DNA from: Tunicatimonas pelagia
GTDB lineage: Bacteria > Bacteroidota > Bacteroidia > Cytophagales > Cyclobacteriaceae
Length of the DNA: 64,000 nucleotides
Direction: 5' to 3'
Assembly (NCBI RefSeq): GCF_030506325.1
Contig: NZ_CP120683.1
Location: 3,361,001 to 3,425,000 of the forward strand
The position numbers and the translations under genes were made by a program. Each line of letters begins with the position of its first letter. The stretch's first letter is position 1. Below the pieces are notes generated by a model, which searched no databases, had not been told where the DNA came from, and saw only the letters and a list, made by a program, of their open reading frames with translations. Positions 50,955 to 60,472 of this stretch are shown one piece after another.

Positions 50955-52370
50955 TTACTGCCAGCCACCACCCAAGGATTGATAGAGAGAGGTAAGGGCA
51001 AGGAATATCTCTTTACGAGTGTTAATCATGCCCAGTTCAGCTTCTAACACCCGTTCCTGGGCGGTAATTACTTCTAGGTAGGTAGCGTAACCGGCAGCAA
51101 ATAAGTCACTAGAGGTGCTTACAGCAGCGAGTAACACATCGGCTTCTTGCTGTCGCAGCTCGTAGGCTTGCCGGAAATTTTCTACTCGTTGCAGGCTGGT
51201 TAGCACTTCCTGATAACCGCTAAGAATAGATTGTTGGTAGTCGTAAAACGACTGCCAGTTTTGAGCAACCATTTGCGCGTATTCGGCCTCAAGCCGATTT
51301 TGCTGAAAGATTGGTGCAGTGATTCCATTGAGCAAACCTAGTACTAGCGACTCTGGGGTGGTAAATAGTGACGGAAGGTTATCCGATTGAAATCCCATGT
51401 AGGGAGTGAAAGTAAGTGAGGGAAGAAAGGCTGCTTTGGCGGCGGCTACATCAGCTTTGGCCGCGATCAAGACCAGCTCAGCCTGTTGTACATCGGGACG
51501 GCGACGGAGTAGGTCGGATGGTACTCCCGCATCTATAAATTCCGGTAGTTGTTGAGCAGCTAAGGAATCGCCTCGCTCAATTGGTTGAGGGTAGCGTCCC
51601 AATAGTAAATTAAGTTGGTTTTCAACTTCTACCATTCGCTGCCGCCGTTCGTACTCTAAACTACGGGTACGTAACAGTTGCGCTTGAAATTGTTGAACCG
51701 CCAACTCTGTAGCCCGTCCCCCAATCTTCTGAATTTGAATTACTTCCTGCCCCACTTCCTGTAATTCAATGTTTCGTCGGATAGCATTTAGTTCGTAATC
51801 CAACCCGAGCAATTCGTAGTACAAGCGAGCTACTTCGGCAACTATAGAAGTTGTTACTAGATGCACTCCTCGTTCGGTGGCTAGGAAGCGGGCATAAGAT
51901 GCCTCTCGCTTACTTCTAAGTTTTCCCCAGAGGTCAGCCTCCCAGGTGCTTTGCAGGCCAACAAACCACTGAGCTGTTTGCGCGTCTACATTATCATCAC
52001 CATTAATTGTACCCCGAAGGGCATTGTTGCGAATGTTTCCCGAACGTAAGCGATAACGACCGTCTAACGAAGGGAGCAAGGCACCCCGGCGTATGTCGTA
52101 GTTGGCCCGAGCAATTTCAATGCGCTGTACTGCTGAGAGTAAATTTAGGTTACGATTAATTCCGGTATCGATGAGTGCTACTAGCTTAGGGTCAGCAAAG
52201 AAATCTCGCCAGACTATATCGCCAATACTCACCGAGTCGCCTTCGCCTTCAAAGGCAGTAGGCATGAGAGCCAATGCAGGAATTTGAGGTTCAGTAATTT
52301 TACAACTAGCTACTAAAGTTAAAAGGCATATTACACAAACAGAGTGATACAGTAATGATCTAAAAGGCAT
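50955..52370 (-). CDS. RND efflux outer membrane factor (NodT/TolC family)
   Basis: A 471-residue lipoprotein-type outer membrane channel (LVASCKI). Family features are NRNLNLLSAVQRIEIARANYDIRRGALLPSL, the DLWGKLRSKREASYA motif and the C-terminal AELGMINTRKEIFLALTSLYQSLGGGW. Last gene in a three-gene operon; 6 bases separate it from the RND pump gene. It forms the exit duct of the efflux system. Confidence 0.92.
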   Translation of the reverse strand: MPFRSLLYHSVCVICLLTLVASCKITEPQIPALALMPTAFEGEGDSVSIGDIVWRDFFADPKLVALIDTGINRNLNLLSAVQRIEIARANYDIRRGALLPSLDGRYRLRSGNIRNNALRGTINGDDNVDAQTAQWFVGLQSTWEADLWGKLRSKREASYARFLATERGVHLVTTSIVAEVARLYYELLGLDYELNAIRRNIELQEVGQEVIQIQKIGGRATELAVQQFQAQLLRTRSLEYERRQRMVEVENQLNLLLGRYPQPIERGDSLAAQQLPEFIDAGVPSDLLRRRPDVQQAELVLIAAKADVAAAKAAFLPSLTFTPYMGFQSDNLPSLFTTPESLVLGLLNGITAPIFQQNRLEAEYAQMVAQNWQSFYDYQQSILSGYQEVLTSLQRVENFRQAYELRQQEADVLLAAVSTSSDLFAAGYATYLEVITAQERVLEAELGMINTRKEIFLALTSLYQSLGGGWQ

Positions 52371-52376
52371 AAAATT

Positions 52377-55300
52377 TTAATTGCTGGATAGAGTCATATC
52401 CATCTCAGGCTCAGGCTGAGATTTAGACTCCGGTTGGTGAGTTTTCTCTTTCTTCTTGTCAGAAATAAATGAAGCAAACAGTACGTAGAGACCGGGGATA
52501 ATAAATACGCCAAAAATTGTACCGATCAGCATACCTCCGGCCGCAGCGGTACCAATAGAGCGGTTGCCTAATGCACCGGCACCTGTAGCCAAACAGAGCG
52601 GAATCAGACCACAGATAAAGGCAAATGAGGTCATCAGAATGGGGCGTAAACGCGCTACAGAACCTTCTACGGCGGCTCGTAGTACTGAGTATCCGGCATC
52701 ACGACGCTGGATAGCAAATTCAATAATTAGAATAGCATTTTTGCCCAGCAGGCCGATTAGCATAATAAGGGCTACTTGAGCGTAGATATTGTTTTGCAAG
52801 TCAAGCAAATAGAGCGAAATAAATGCTCCGAAAACACCCAGAGGCAATGATAAGATCACGGGTAGCGGTAGCAAAAAGCTCTCGTACTGAGCTGCTAGTA
52901 GCAGGTAGACAAAGAGTAAACAAATGGCAAAGATATACAGTGATTGATCGCCAGCTCCTACTTCCTCCCGGGTCATGCCGTACCAGTCGTGCACATAACC
53001 CCTGGGTAGTTCTTCAGCGGCTATCCGATTAATAGCGGCAACCACATCGCCGCTACTGTAGCCGGGTGCAGCCCCGCCCTTTACGGTAGCTGAAGTATAC
53101 ATGTTGAAGCGAGTAAGTTGCTCGGGCCCGTACACTCTTTCCATAGAAATGAATGTAGAGTAGGGTACCATCTCCCCCTTATTATTCTTGATGTTGAGCT
53201 TCAGTAAGTCCTCCGGCTTAGTTCGGTATTCGGGTGAAGCCTGAATCATCACATCATACATTTGCCCGAAGCGCACAAAGTCCGAAACATAGATTCCACC
53301 AATAAGTGTCTGCATGGTTCGCATGGCTCGGTCAATGGTAATTCCTTTCTTGGCAGCCATATCCTGATCTACTCGCACCAGATACTGAGGAAAGTTAGGG
53401 TCAAAATCAGTATAGGCATTCGCAATTTCTGGGGCAGCAATTAGTTTATCAATGAAGCTTAGCGTGACCTGCTCCATACGGGGTAAGTTTCCCCCACCCG
53501 TGCGGTCCAGTACCTTCATCTGAAATCCGCTGGAGTTACCAAAGCCCGGTACCGTAGGTGGAAGAAAGAAATCAACCTTGGCATCGGTGATGAATTTGGT
53601 TTTTTCTTCTAGTTGCGCTACTATTTCCTGAATGGTTTCTTCCCGCTCTTCCCAAGATTTTAGGTTGACCATTCCCATTCCGTAGGAAGCTCCCGATAGG
53701 CCGTTGGTGAGACTGTAGCCAGCCAGCGTAGATACAGAACTTATGGCACTGATGCTGTTAGCGGTGTGCTGTACATCTTCCAGCACGGTTTTCGTACGTT
53801 CTACGGTAGCTCCGGCTGGGGTGGTTACGTTTACGTAGATCATACTCTGATCTTCAGTCGGAATGAAACCCGTAGGTAGTACTTTACTCACTCCCCAGGT
53901 AGCAGCAAAAAAGCCGAGCATCACCACTACAGTAATCATCCGTCGTCCGGCCAGAAAAGTTATACTGTTTCGGTAGCCATTGGCAAAGGAGTTGTAGCCC
54001 TTATTAAACTTTCGGAAAAACCACTGTATTGGCCCCTTCTTCACCTTGCCATGATTATTTCTGAGCATAATTGCACAGAGTGCCGGGGTTAGGGTGACTG
54101 CATTGATACCGGAAATTACGATAGCAATAGCCAGTGTAAGTGAAAACTGACGATAGAAAATACCTACTGGTCCCGACATAAAAGCAACTGGCACAAACAC
54201 TGCCGACATTACGAGTGTAATGGAAATGATAGCCCCACTAATTTCTTTCATAGCCGCGAAGGTAGCTTCGCGCGGCCCCATATCTTCCTCCTCCATTTTA
54301 GCGTGAACCGCCTCTACCACCACAATAGCATTATCCACCACAATACCGATAGCCAGCACTAGGGCGAACAGTGTTAGCAGATTAATAGAGAAGCCTAGCT
54401 GTTCAATAAAGAAAAGTGTTCCGATTAGTGCTACTGGCACAGCCAGAGCTGGAATTAGCGTAGAGCGAAAATCTTGAAGGAAGATAAACACCACTAAGAA
54501 TACCAGAATAAATGCTTCTACCAGCGTACGAACTACCTCGTTAATGGATGCATCCAGGAAGCGAGATACGTCGTAGGTAATTTTATACTTCATCCCTGGC
54601 GGGAATGTGCTACCCTCAAGGCTGGCTAGCTTGTCTTTTACCAATTGAATAACCTCGCGCGCGTTAGAACCCGGCTGCTGAATAATCATAATAGAGGCGG
54701 AGGGCTGACCATCGGTACGAGCAATTCTGCCGTAATTTAGATTTCCGAGCTCTACATCGGCTACATCTTTCAGACGCAGAATGGAACCATCGTCTCCCGC
54801 GCGGATTACAAGTTGCTCATACTGCTTAGGTTCTGAGAACTTTCCGGTATAGCGCAGTACGTACTGGAGCACTTGCGGAGCTTTATCATTACTAATTCCA
54901 GTGAGGCCGGGGGCTGCTTCAATATTTTGGCTCTGAATAGCGGTAACAATTTCTTCGGTAGATACTTCGTAGGCCGTCATCCGGTCAGGTTTCAGCCAGA
55001 TACGCATGGAGTAATCCTTCGTACTCATAATCTCGGCAAAGCCTACTCCTTCTACCCGCCTTAGCTCTTGCAGTACATTCAGGTCGGCAAAGTTGTAGAT
55101 AAACTTTTCATCTAGCGTCTCATCATCACTCAAAATATTGATGTACATTAGGAGGCCTTCTACTGACTTCTCGGTAGTAACTCCAGCTTTGATTACATCA
55201 TCGGGCAAGTCGTTTACCACAGTAGATACCCGATTTTGTACCTCTACGGCGGCCAAGTCAGGATCAATACCTTCCTCAAAGAATATTTTAACGATGTTGG

Positions 55301-55559
55301 TGCCTCGATTACTGGAAACGGAGGTCATATAGGTCATGCCCGGCACTCCATTAATTACTTTCTCTAGCGGAGTAGCCACGGTGTTGGAAACCACTTCAGC
55401 ATTGGCTCCCCGAAACTTAGCCCGTACCTTCACTGAAGGTGGCGCAATTTCAGGAAAAAGTTCAACCGGTAGGGTGAAAAATGAGAGAGCTCCCAATAAG
55501 GTAATGAACAGAGAGATAACCAGTGAGAGTACCGGCCGACGAATGAAGATGTTGAACAT
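52377..55559 (-). CDS. RND multidrug efflux transporter (AcrB/HAE1 family)
   Basis: A 1060-residue inner-membrane pump with two six-helix halves. Proton-relay residues: Asp in GIVVDNAIVVVEAVHA (TM4; the second Asp of E. coli AcrB is Asn here, common in this branch) and Lys in LLGKNAILIIEFA (TM10). The start is MFNIFIRRPVLSLVISLFITLLGALSFF. It lies between the adaptor and the channel genes. Substrates may include hydrophobic toxins and antibiotics. The gap to the adaptor holds repeat copy B. Confidence 0.95.
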   Translation of the reverse strand: MFNIFIRRPVLSLVISLFITLLGALSFFTLPVELFPEIAPPSVKVRAKFRGANAEVVSNTVATPLEKVINGVPGMTYMTSVSSNRGTNIVKIFFEEGIDPDLAAVEVQNRVSTVVNDLPDDVIKAGVTTEKSVEGLLMYINILSDDETLDEKFIYNFADLNVLQELRRVEGVGFAEIMSTKDYSMRIWLKPDRMTAYEVSTEEIVTAIQSQNIEAAPGLTGISNDKAPQVLQYVLRYTGKFSEPKQYEQLVIRAGDDGSILRLKDVADVELGNLNYGRIARTDGQPSASIMIIQQPGSNAREVIQLVKDKLASLEGSTFPPGMKYKITYDVSRFLDASINEVVRTLVEAFILVFLVVFIFLQDFRSTLIPALAVPVALIGTLFFIEQLGFSINLLTLFALVLAIGIVVDNAIVVVEAVHAKMEEEDMGPREATFAAMKEISGAIISITLVMSAVFVPVAFMSGPVGIFYRQFSLTLAIAIVISGINAVTLTPALCAIMLRNNHGKVKKGPIQWFFRKFNKGYNSFANGYRNSITFLAGRRMITVVVMLGFFAATWGVSKVLPTGFIPTEDQSMIYVNVTTPAGATVERTKTVLEDVQHTANSISAISSVSTLAGYSLTNGLSGASYGMGMVNLKSWEEREETIQEIVAQLEEKTKFITDAKVDFFLPPTVPGFGNSSGFQMKVLDRTGGGNLPRMEQVTLSFIDKLIAAPEIANAYTDFDPNFPQYLVRVDQDMAAKKGITIDRAMRTMQTLIGGIYVSDFVRFGQMYDVMIQASPEYRTKPEDLLKLNIKNNKGEMVPYSTFISMERVYGPEQLTRFNMYTSATVKGGAAPGYSSGDVVAAINRIAAEELPRGYVHDWYGMTREEVGAGDQSLYIFAICLLFVYLLLAAQYESFLLPLPVILSLPLGVFGAFISLYLLDLQNNIYAQVALIMLIGLLGKNAILIIEFAIQRRDAGYSVLRAAVEGSVARLRPILMTSFAFICGLIPLCLATGAGALGNRSIGTAAAGGMLIGTIFGVFIIPGLYVLFASFISDKKKEKTHQPESKSQPEPEMDMTLSSN

Positions 55560-55572
55560 ATGATAGAGTACC

Positions 55573-55685
55573 TAGTGTTTTGGTGTTAGAGTGTTATTGC
55601 GCTAGGTGAGTGTTACAGTATGATTTTCTAAACTAGCATATAGGTTACTATAACACCTTAGTATACAAACACTATAACACTTTTG
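55573..55685. repeat. AACAC/GTGTT intergenic repeat, copy B
   Basis: TAGTGTTTTGGTGTTAGAG on the left, ...TAACACCTTAG...AACACTATAACACTTTTGAAT on the right; the two halves are roughly complementary. It lies inside the efflux operon, between the adaptor and RND genes. Its end is very like that of copy A. Confidence 0.6.
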
Positions 55686-55687
55686 AA

Positions 55688-56839
55688 TTATAATACTTCT
55701 GCTTCTTGTCGGGTCATGGCAATAATGCTATCCAGCCCAACGTGCTGGGGTTCAATTTGCATGCCCTCCTGTAAATTTTGAATGCCTTCAAACACAATCC
55801 GGTCACCCGGCTTCAACCCTGATTCCACAATGTAGTAGTGAGAAAACCGCGTCTTAGGAACGAAGTTTTTCATTTTTACCTGATTGAGTGAATCTACTAA
55901 AAACACGTAATTTTTATCCTGAATCTCGAAGACTGATTTTTGCGGAACGATTACTGCATTTTCAATGGTGCTGGAAAGACTAATACGTCCGGTAGCTCGG
56001 TGCTTCAGAATTTTTTCAGGATTAGGGAAGCGCGCCCGGAACGCAATAGAACCTGTGCTGGCTTTAAACTCTCCTTCCATTGTTTCTATTTTTCCCATGT
56101 GCGGATAGGGTGATCCGTCGGCCAAAATGAGATGTACTTCGTTAGAGTTAGCTTCAGCATTACCGCGCATTTTCATATACTGGAGGTACTCACTCTCCGA
56201 TACGTAAAAGTAAGCAAACACATTACTAATATCTGATGCCGTAGTGAGCAGTGTGCCGTGTTCGATTAAGCTCCCCGTTTTGAGTGGTATGCGGTCAATA
56301 ATGCCGTCGAAGGGTGCCCGAATACTGGTGTAGGATACTCGCATGGTAGCGTTAGTTTCGGCTGAGCGAGCCTCGGCAATACGCGCATTTACGGCTTCTA
56401 GCCGAGCCTGAGCCACATCAAGTTCGGTTTTAGAGATTACATTTTTATCAACTAACACACGTAGCCGATCAACTTCTAGCTCTACGGCTTTGGCTTCAGC
56501 AATGGTATTTTGCATGTTCGCCTTCGCCTTCGCCAGCTCAGCTTTGTACTCTTCATCATTAATTTTAAAAAGTAATTGCCCTTTCTTCACCTCTTGCCCT
56601 TCATCTACGTAGATTCTTTCTAAAAATCCGGGAACTCGCGCTCGTAGCTCAACATTCTGAATAGCTTGGATATCAGCTACGTACTCCCGATGTAGCGTAG
56701 TATCTCGCATCAAAATTTGGGTGACAGGCAGATTTTGAATCTCTTCAGTCGTGATGATTTGAGCTTTTTCGGTACAGCTAGTAGAAGCTAGCGCAACTGA
56801 TACTACCGCAATTAGCAGACCCTGGATGGATTTTCTCAT
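55688..56839 (-). CDS. RND periplasmic adaptor (membrane fusion protein) lipoprotein
   Basis: A 383-residue protein from the ATG at 56839 (ALASTSCTE lipobox; an in-frame ATG at 56866 precedes it and is less suitable). Adaptor order: ELRARVPGFLERIYVDEGQEVKKGQLLFKI (lipoyl half), coiled-coil hairpin (EYKAELAKAKANMQNTIAEA through LEVDRLRV and TELDVAQARLEAV), lipoyl second half (APFDGIIDRIPLKTGSLIEHGT), then the beta-barrel and membrane-proximal domain. First gene of the efflux operon. Confidence 0.93.
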   Translation of the reverse strand: MRKSIQGLLIAVVSVALASTSCTEKAQIITTEEIQNLPVTQILMRDTTLHREYVADIQAIQNVELRARVPGFLERIYVDEGQEVKKGQLLFKINDEEYKAELAKAKANMQNTIAEAKAVELEVDRLRVLVDKNVISKTELDVAQARLEAVNARIAEARSAETNATMRVSYTSIRAPFDGIIDRIPLKTGSLIEHGTLLTTASDISNVFAYFYVSESEYLQYMKMRGNAEANSNEVHLILADGSPYPHMGKIETMEGEFKASTGSIAFRARFPNPEKILKHRATGRISLSSTIENAVIVPQKSVFEIQDKNYVFLVDSLNQVKMKNFVPKTRFSHYYIVESGLKPGDRIVFEGIQNLQEGMQIEPQHVGLDSIIAMTRQEAEVL

Positions 56840-57384
56840 AAAACGGAAAAATAAGATTAAGTGCATGATATTTTTGCGGATAAACTCTACTAAGAATAAA
56901 ACTTAAAAATATATTAACTATTGTGTGTTTATTTACATTTTTGGTATGTCTTAAATAATGTGCGTTAGTCATGCTATTGAAACAGATAGCACAGAGTAAC
57001 CTGTAAATTGTACACCAGCATTTACGAAAATCGTCTGCTGAAAATGGAGGGAGGAGTTGAAAAAGCTCATTCCCTTACTTGAATGTGGGTTAGCGACAGT
57101 CCCACTTTATTATAACAACGTTGTAGAAGCTGAAATTAATTCCAGTAGATGGTACTATTTCTGTACTTTTTCCAGAAAAGAAGCACGCTCATTCAATAAA
57201 CATGAATAATCACACCACTAAATTATTTTTCTCCTAATTTAGTACTATTTCTTTAAAAAATAAAATAAAATTGTGCAATTAAAAATACTCTTAAGTCTTA
57301 CATTTATAAATGTAGCTAAAAAACAGACAATTAGAGTCATTAACAATCAACTAATTTCTGGATAATGGCGTTACTCAAATCCTC
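56840..57384. other. 545-base intergenic region upstream of the efflux operon
   Basis: AT-rich. It includes a perfect 16-base palindrome TACATTTATAAATGTA at 57299-57314, possibly a regulator site, and a GTGGG...CCCAC hairpin near 57084-57104. No gene is evident and no regulator is adjacent. Confidence 0.5.
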
Positions 57385-57753
57385 TCAATTTATATATTCT
57401 TCTTTCTTCACTAGTGTGAAATACTTTTCGTCGGAGATGATGTATCCCTGATCGTAGCAGAAGTAGTAGGTAGTGCCACTTTTAGTTTGGTAGATATTGG
57501 TATAGTAATTAAAATTGAATCCTTTTCGAGCTAGCACATCGCGACGAACCCGGGCTTTTCCGTTAGGATTAAGTTCAGCCAGAATCCGACGATTTTTCCG
57601 CAACGCATTGTTAATATTTCGCATCAGTTTGTTGGCATCGCTATTTTGGCGATTGTGGTAGCTATTCCGGCACTGGTCGGTGCAAAATTTCTGATCCATT
57701 CGGCCTCGTAATAGAGTTTCACACTCTAGGCAGTGTCTTTCTTCGGTACTCAT
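57385..57753 (-). CDS. Zn-ribbon protein (DUF2116-like)
   Basis: A 122-residue protein from the ATG at 57753. A four-Cys treble-clef/Zn-ribbon motif is visible (HCLECETLLRGRMDQKFCTD and then QCRNSYHN: two CxxC/CxxxC pairs). The rest is basic and helical with YYFCYDQGYIISDEKYF at the end. It overlaps the upstream hydrolase by 4 bases (ATGA), so they are co-transcribed. Function unknown; likely nucleic-acid binding. Confidence 0.8.
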   Translation of the reverse strand: MSTEERHCLECETLLRGRMDQKFCTDQCRNSYHNRQNSDANKLMRNINNALRKNRRILAELNPNGKARVRRDVLARKGFNFNYYTNIYQTKSGTTYYFCYDQGYIISDEKYFTLVKKEEYIN

Positions 57754-58406
57754 ATCAACGCTGGTTTTACGTACTTTTGCAGTAGTTGGCTTATCGGTTT
57801 GGCATGGGTAACAATCATAAAATGTCCGCCCCTCTTTACGGGCACATAATTGTGCAAGTGCCTTACTGGGAAAATACGGTCGTGGGTGCCGTGCAAATGA
57901 ATTACTGGTCGTTCGACCGAACTGCCTTTCCAAAGCATAATCGCTTCAATGGCCCACTCAGCGAAGGTGTCATCAGTTTCATCAATAGTAACTTTAAGCA
58001 ACGCCCGGTGACGATCCGATAGCGCGCTGAACCAGTAAGGAGCTACTTTACTAAACACTGGCTTTACCCAGCGGAAGGGAAACAAGCGATAGAGACGCGT
58101 ACTCCGAATAAAGCGTAATACCGGACTTAGCTCCTCAGGTTGCTTCACACTAGAAATCAAAATCAGTCGTTCGCAGTGGATCATACTGGCTAATTCTTGA
58201 GCTACAATACCACCAAATGATAAACCAATTAACGTGACGGGCTGAGTGGTATCAATTTGATCTAATAAACGAGTAGTATACTCTTTGAGTGTTTCTCTTT
58301 TCTGAGGAGGTATCCAACGGATAAATCGCTTCTCTACATTCGGCAGCTTAATATACCGGAATGCCTGCTCGTCGGCTCCTAGTCCACTAATGAAATATAC
58401 GATCAT
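57750..58406 (-). CDS. Alpha/beta hydrolase
   Basis: A 218-residue protein with the compact alpha/beta-hydrolase fold. The nucleophile elbow is GLSFGG (S63), the acid Asp in LHGTHDRIFPV, and the His in RGGHFMIV. FISGLGADEQAFRYI is the oxyanion-hole strand. Substrate unknown. Operon with the Zn-ribbon gene. Confidence 0.85.
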   Translation of the reverse strand: MIVYFISGLGADEQAFRYIKLPNVEKRFIRWIPPQKRETLKEYTTRLLDQIDTTQPVTLIGLSFGGIVAQELASMIHCERLILISSVKQPEELSPVLRFIRSTRLYRLFPFRWVKPVFSKVAPYWFSALSDRHRALLKVTIDETDDTFAEWAIEAIMLWKGSSVERPVIHLHGTHDRIFPVRHLHNYVPVKRGGHFMIVTHAKPISQLLQKYVKPALI

Positions 58407-58436
58407 ATTAGCTTCTTGTGGCTACGTAAAGCGTGC

Positions 58437-59252
58437 TTACTTCTTGTCAATGGTTCTTCTGGCTCGCTTTATAATTTTCTGCGTTGCCTGAGTAGGCGAT
58501 TCTGCCTTCCATCGGTCGCAAAGCTGGGCGACAAATGCGGGCCTCGATTTACTGGCATCGTTCAGCCAATTGCCTACGCTATCTTGCACATACTTAGCCG
58601 GGTCAGATTTTAATGGTTCCAGAATCGGTAATCCTTGCTTGTGGTTTTCTTTTAAGCTCTCAATATGCTTGCACCAAACTCCCCGAGGACGAGTTGCTTC
58701 CGAAGTAAACCTTCTCACATTTTCGTCTCCACTACTCGTCCAACCACTCAGCACTTGGATAGATTTCGCTAACTCCTGGTCTACAAAAGGCCGAGCTGCT
58801 ATCCACACCACTTCTCTCACCCCAAAGTGCTTATCAGCCACCAGCGGTTTTATTCGCTTGAGTTTTTCTTCTATCGAGTAAGCATTGTTCAGCGTGATTA
58901 AGTAGGGAGCGTAACAGCGCACGGTGTCGGATGGGTGCTGCAATAAATTTTGGAAGATCACTTCGGTCTGATTGGTCTTAGCAGATACCTCGTATACCTC
59001 TTCCCCAACTAGTTTCACCGAATTCATGGTAGAGGGCTTTTTCTGACGAGCTAATTTTTCTTGTAACGGTTGCACCATTTCTTCCAGTCCTATCGAGGGA
59101 AATGTTTCAGTAATAAGCGCAACTTGGTCAATCGCTAGCCATTCCGTCAGGTTCGCGGTTTCTATTTCACCTTTATTCAGTAGCTCTAACACCTCATCAG
59201 GAATGTCATCTACCTTTCTAGCTCCTTTTCGGTTTGGGATTTCTGGGTTCAT
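58437..59252 (-). CDS. HEAT-repeat protein, AlkD-like DNA alkylation repair family
   Basis: A 271-residue helical protein. HEAT-like repeats include DTVRCYAPYLI, HFGVREVVWIAARPFV, DENVRRFTSEATRPRGVW, and YVQDSVGNWLNDASKSRP. This is the AlkD/DNA-alkylation-repair pattern, in which a HEAT solenoid binds damaged DNA. The C-terminal basic tail KIIKRARRTIDKK supports DNA contact. Catalytic activity is not certain. Confidence 0.8.
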   Translation of the reverse strand: MNPEIPNRKGARKVDDIPDEVLELLNKGEIETANLTEWLAIDQVALITETFPSIGLEEMVQPLQEKLARQKKPSTMNSVKLVGEEVYEVSAKTNQTEVIFQNLLQHPSDTVRCYAPYLITLNNAYSIEEKLKRIKPLVADKHFGVREVVWIAARPFVDQELAKSIQVLSGWTSSGDENVRRFTSEATRPRGVWCKHIESLKENHKQGLPILEPLKSDPAKYVQDSVGNWLNDASKSRPAFVAQLCDRWKAESPTQATQKIIKRARRTIDKK

Positions 59253-59313
59253 TTAGTATGGAATGGGGCTCGGAAAGGTACTGCTAATCTTTAGTGATTG
59301 TATTTTTCCTCTA

Positions 59314-59637
59314 TTAATCAACAAACATCTCTCGAATGACTTCTTTTACTTTGGCGATCTCAGCATCACTCAGCTTACCTACGGCTCGAGTGATGCTGCT
59401 TTTGTCTATAGTTCGTATCTGATCAATCACTACCCAGTTTGGCTTATTTCGGATAGTTACCTCCACCCGGGTTGGGTAAGCTTTAGATTGAGGAGTAATA
59501 GGAGCAATCGTTATTGTTTTTAAATGCTTATTCATTTCATCGGGTGAAATGATGACACAAGGTCGTGTCTTCTTAATTTCACTGCCAACAGTAGGATCCA
59601 GATTGACAATAGCGATACGATATTGCTCAAACTTCAT
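59314..59637 (-). CDS. mazF: MazF-like toxin
   Basis: A 107-residue PemK/MazF-family endoribonuclease: RIAIVNLDPTVGSEIKKTRPCVIISPDEMN, then RVEVTIRNKPNWVVIDQIRTIDKSSI. The KTRPCVII strand and DQIRTID loop are the family core. The start overlaps the antitoxin stop by one base, standard for mazEF. Intact. Confidence 0.92.
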   Translation of the reverse strand: MKFEQYRIAIVNLDPTVGSEIKKTRPCVIISPDEMNKHLKTITIAPITPQSKAYPTRVEVTIRNKPNWVVIDQIRTIDKSSITRAVGKLSDAEIAKVKEVIREMFVD

Positions 59638-59873
59638 TAATCCCAGATATCGTCTTCAAACATATCGTCAATGAGCAGTTCGTCATCCCCCGCTTCATGC
59701 ATTTCCTGAAAAGCTGCTTCCCAATTCTGCCGAGGTTTTTGAACAGGCCTAATTACAATGTGATCATCCTTTAACTCTAATTCCACTTTATCCTGAAACT
59801 GATACTTTTCCAAAATCAATTTATTGAGCCGCAAGCCCCTCGAGTTGCCTATTTTTATGATAGAAGTTTCCAT
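59637..59873 (-). CDS. mazE: MazE-like AbrB-fold antitoxin
   Basis: A 78-residue protein. The SpoVT/AbrB fold (SIIKIGNSRGLRLNKLILEKYQF, DKVELELKDDHIVIRP) gives DNA binding; the acidic tail (EAGDDELLIDDMFEDDIWD) is the toxin-binding part. First in the mazEF pair. Confidence 0.92.
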   Translation of the reverse strand: METSIIKIGNSRGLRLNKLILEKYQFQDKVELELKDDHIVIRPVQKPRQNWEAAFQEMHEAGDDELLIDDMFEDDIWD

Positions 59874-59964
59874 GATATTTCCCTCTTTTGTAGTTACAAC
59901 GTAATTACTTTTATCCAGGTTTCTGCATAGTTTTGTAGTAATGTTTATCTTTTCCTTTTTTCAA

Positions 59965-60353
59965 ATCCCTCTAAGACCTAATTTATCCGTCTGCTTCTCA
60001 ACCCCATATTTTCTAAATTATTAACGAAGTCTACAAATCTCTCCTCAAATTCATGCTGCTATTTTCATCACTAATCCAAATTTCCCAAAGATCGCTAGAA
60101 CCACCGAATAACTCATTTGTTAAAAGCCTTTAAACTTTTTATCATCTCTGTTAATTGTGACAGAAAGAATATTGGTCAAGGTTTGATTGAAGCTATCAAA
60201 ACCCGTTTTAAACGGAGTTTCCTTTAGCCTGGACACGCTTTCCTCAAGAATGCGTACTTTCTAATCCAAGAAATCAAATTCAGTATTGTTTGGTCTGTAT
60301 AAATTTACTTCTCGCGTCGTATAATTGATAAATCTACCCAATTTCTTATCCAT
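59965..60353 (-). pseudogene. Decayed gene of unknown family
   Basis: From an ATG at 60353 the minus strand reads MDKKLGRFINYTTREVNLYR and PNNTEFDFLD, then a TAG, and goes on in frame with KVRILEESVSRLKETPFKTG and further to a stop; a frameshift then gives NELFGGSSDLWEIWISDENS. Two lesions in an otherwise protein-like sequence suggest a dead gene. The family is not recognised. Confidence 0.5.
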
Positions 60354-60425
60354 TTACAAACGGTTACAAACATTTACATACGAAAGTAAACGGGTAACTC
60401 CCGACTGTTGCGCTCACCTCGCCGT

Positions 60426-60433
60426 TACTTTGC
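60426..60433 (+). promoter_or_regulatory. Candidate ssb -7 element
   Basis: TTACTTTG, one base off TAnnTTTG, 40 bases before the ssb ATG. The -33 element is unclear. Confidence 0.3.
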
Positions 60434-60472
60434 TGACATCAATTCAATGTTCAACGCAAAATATTACGAGTT

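Larger units (their letters stand above)
59874..60472. other. 599-base region between mazE and ssb with a decayed frame
   Basis: Holds the remnant at 59965-60353, the ssb promoter area and otherwise AT-rich sequence. No intact gene was seen. Confidence 0.5.

Noticed and set aside
57299-57314. Operator of the efflux operon (16-base palindrome)
   Set aside because: It lies ~460 bases upstream of the adaptor start with no regulator gene nearby; mentioned as a possibility only.
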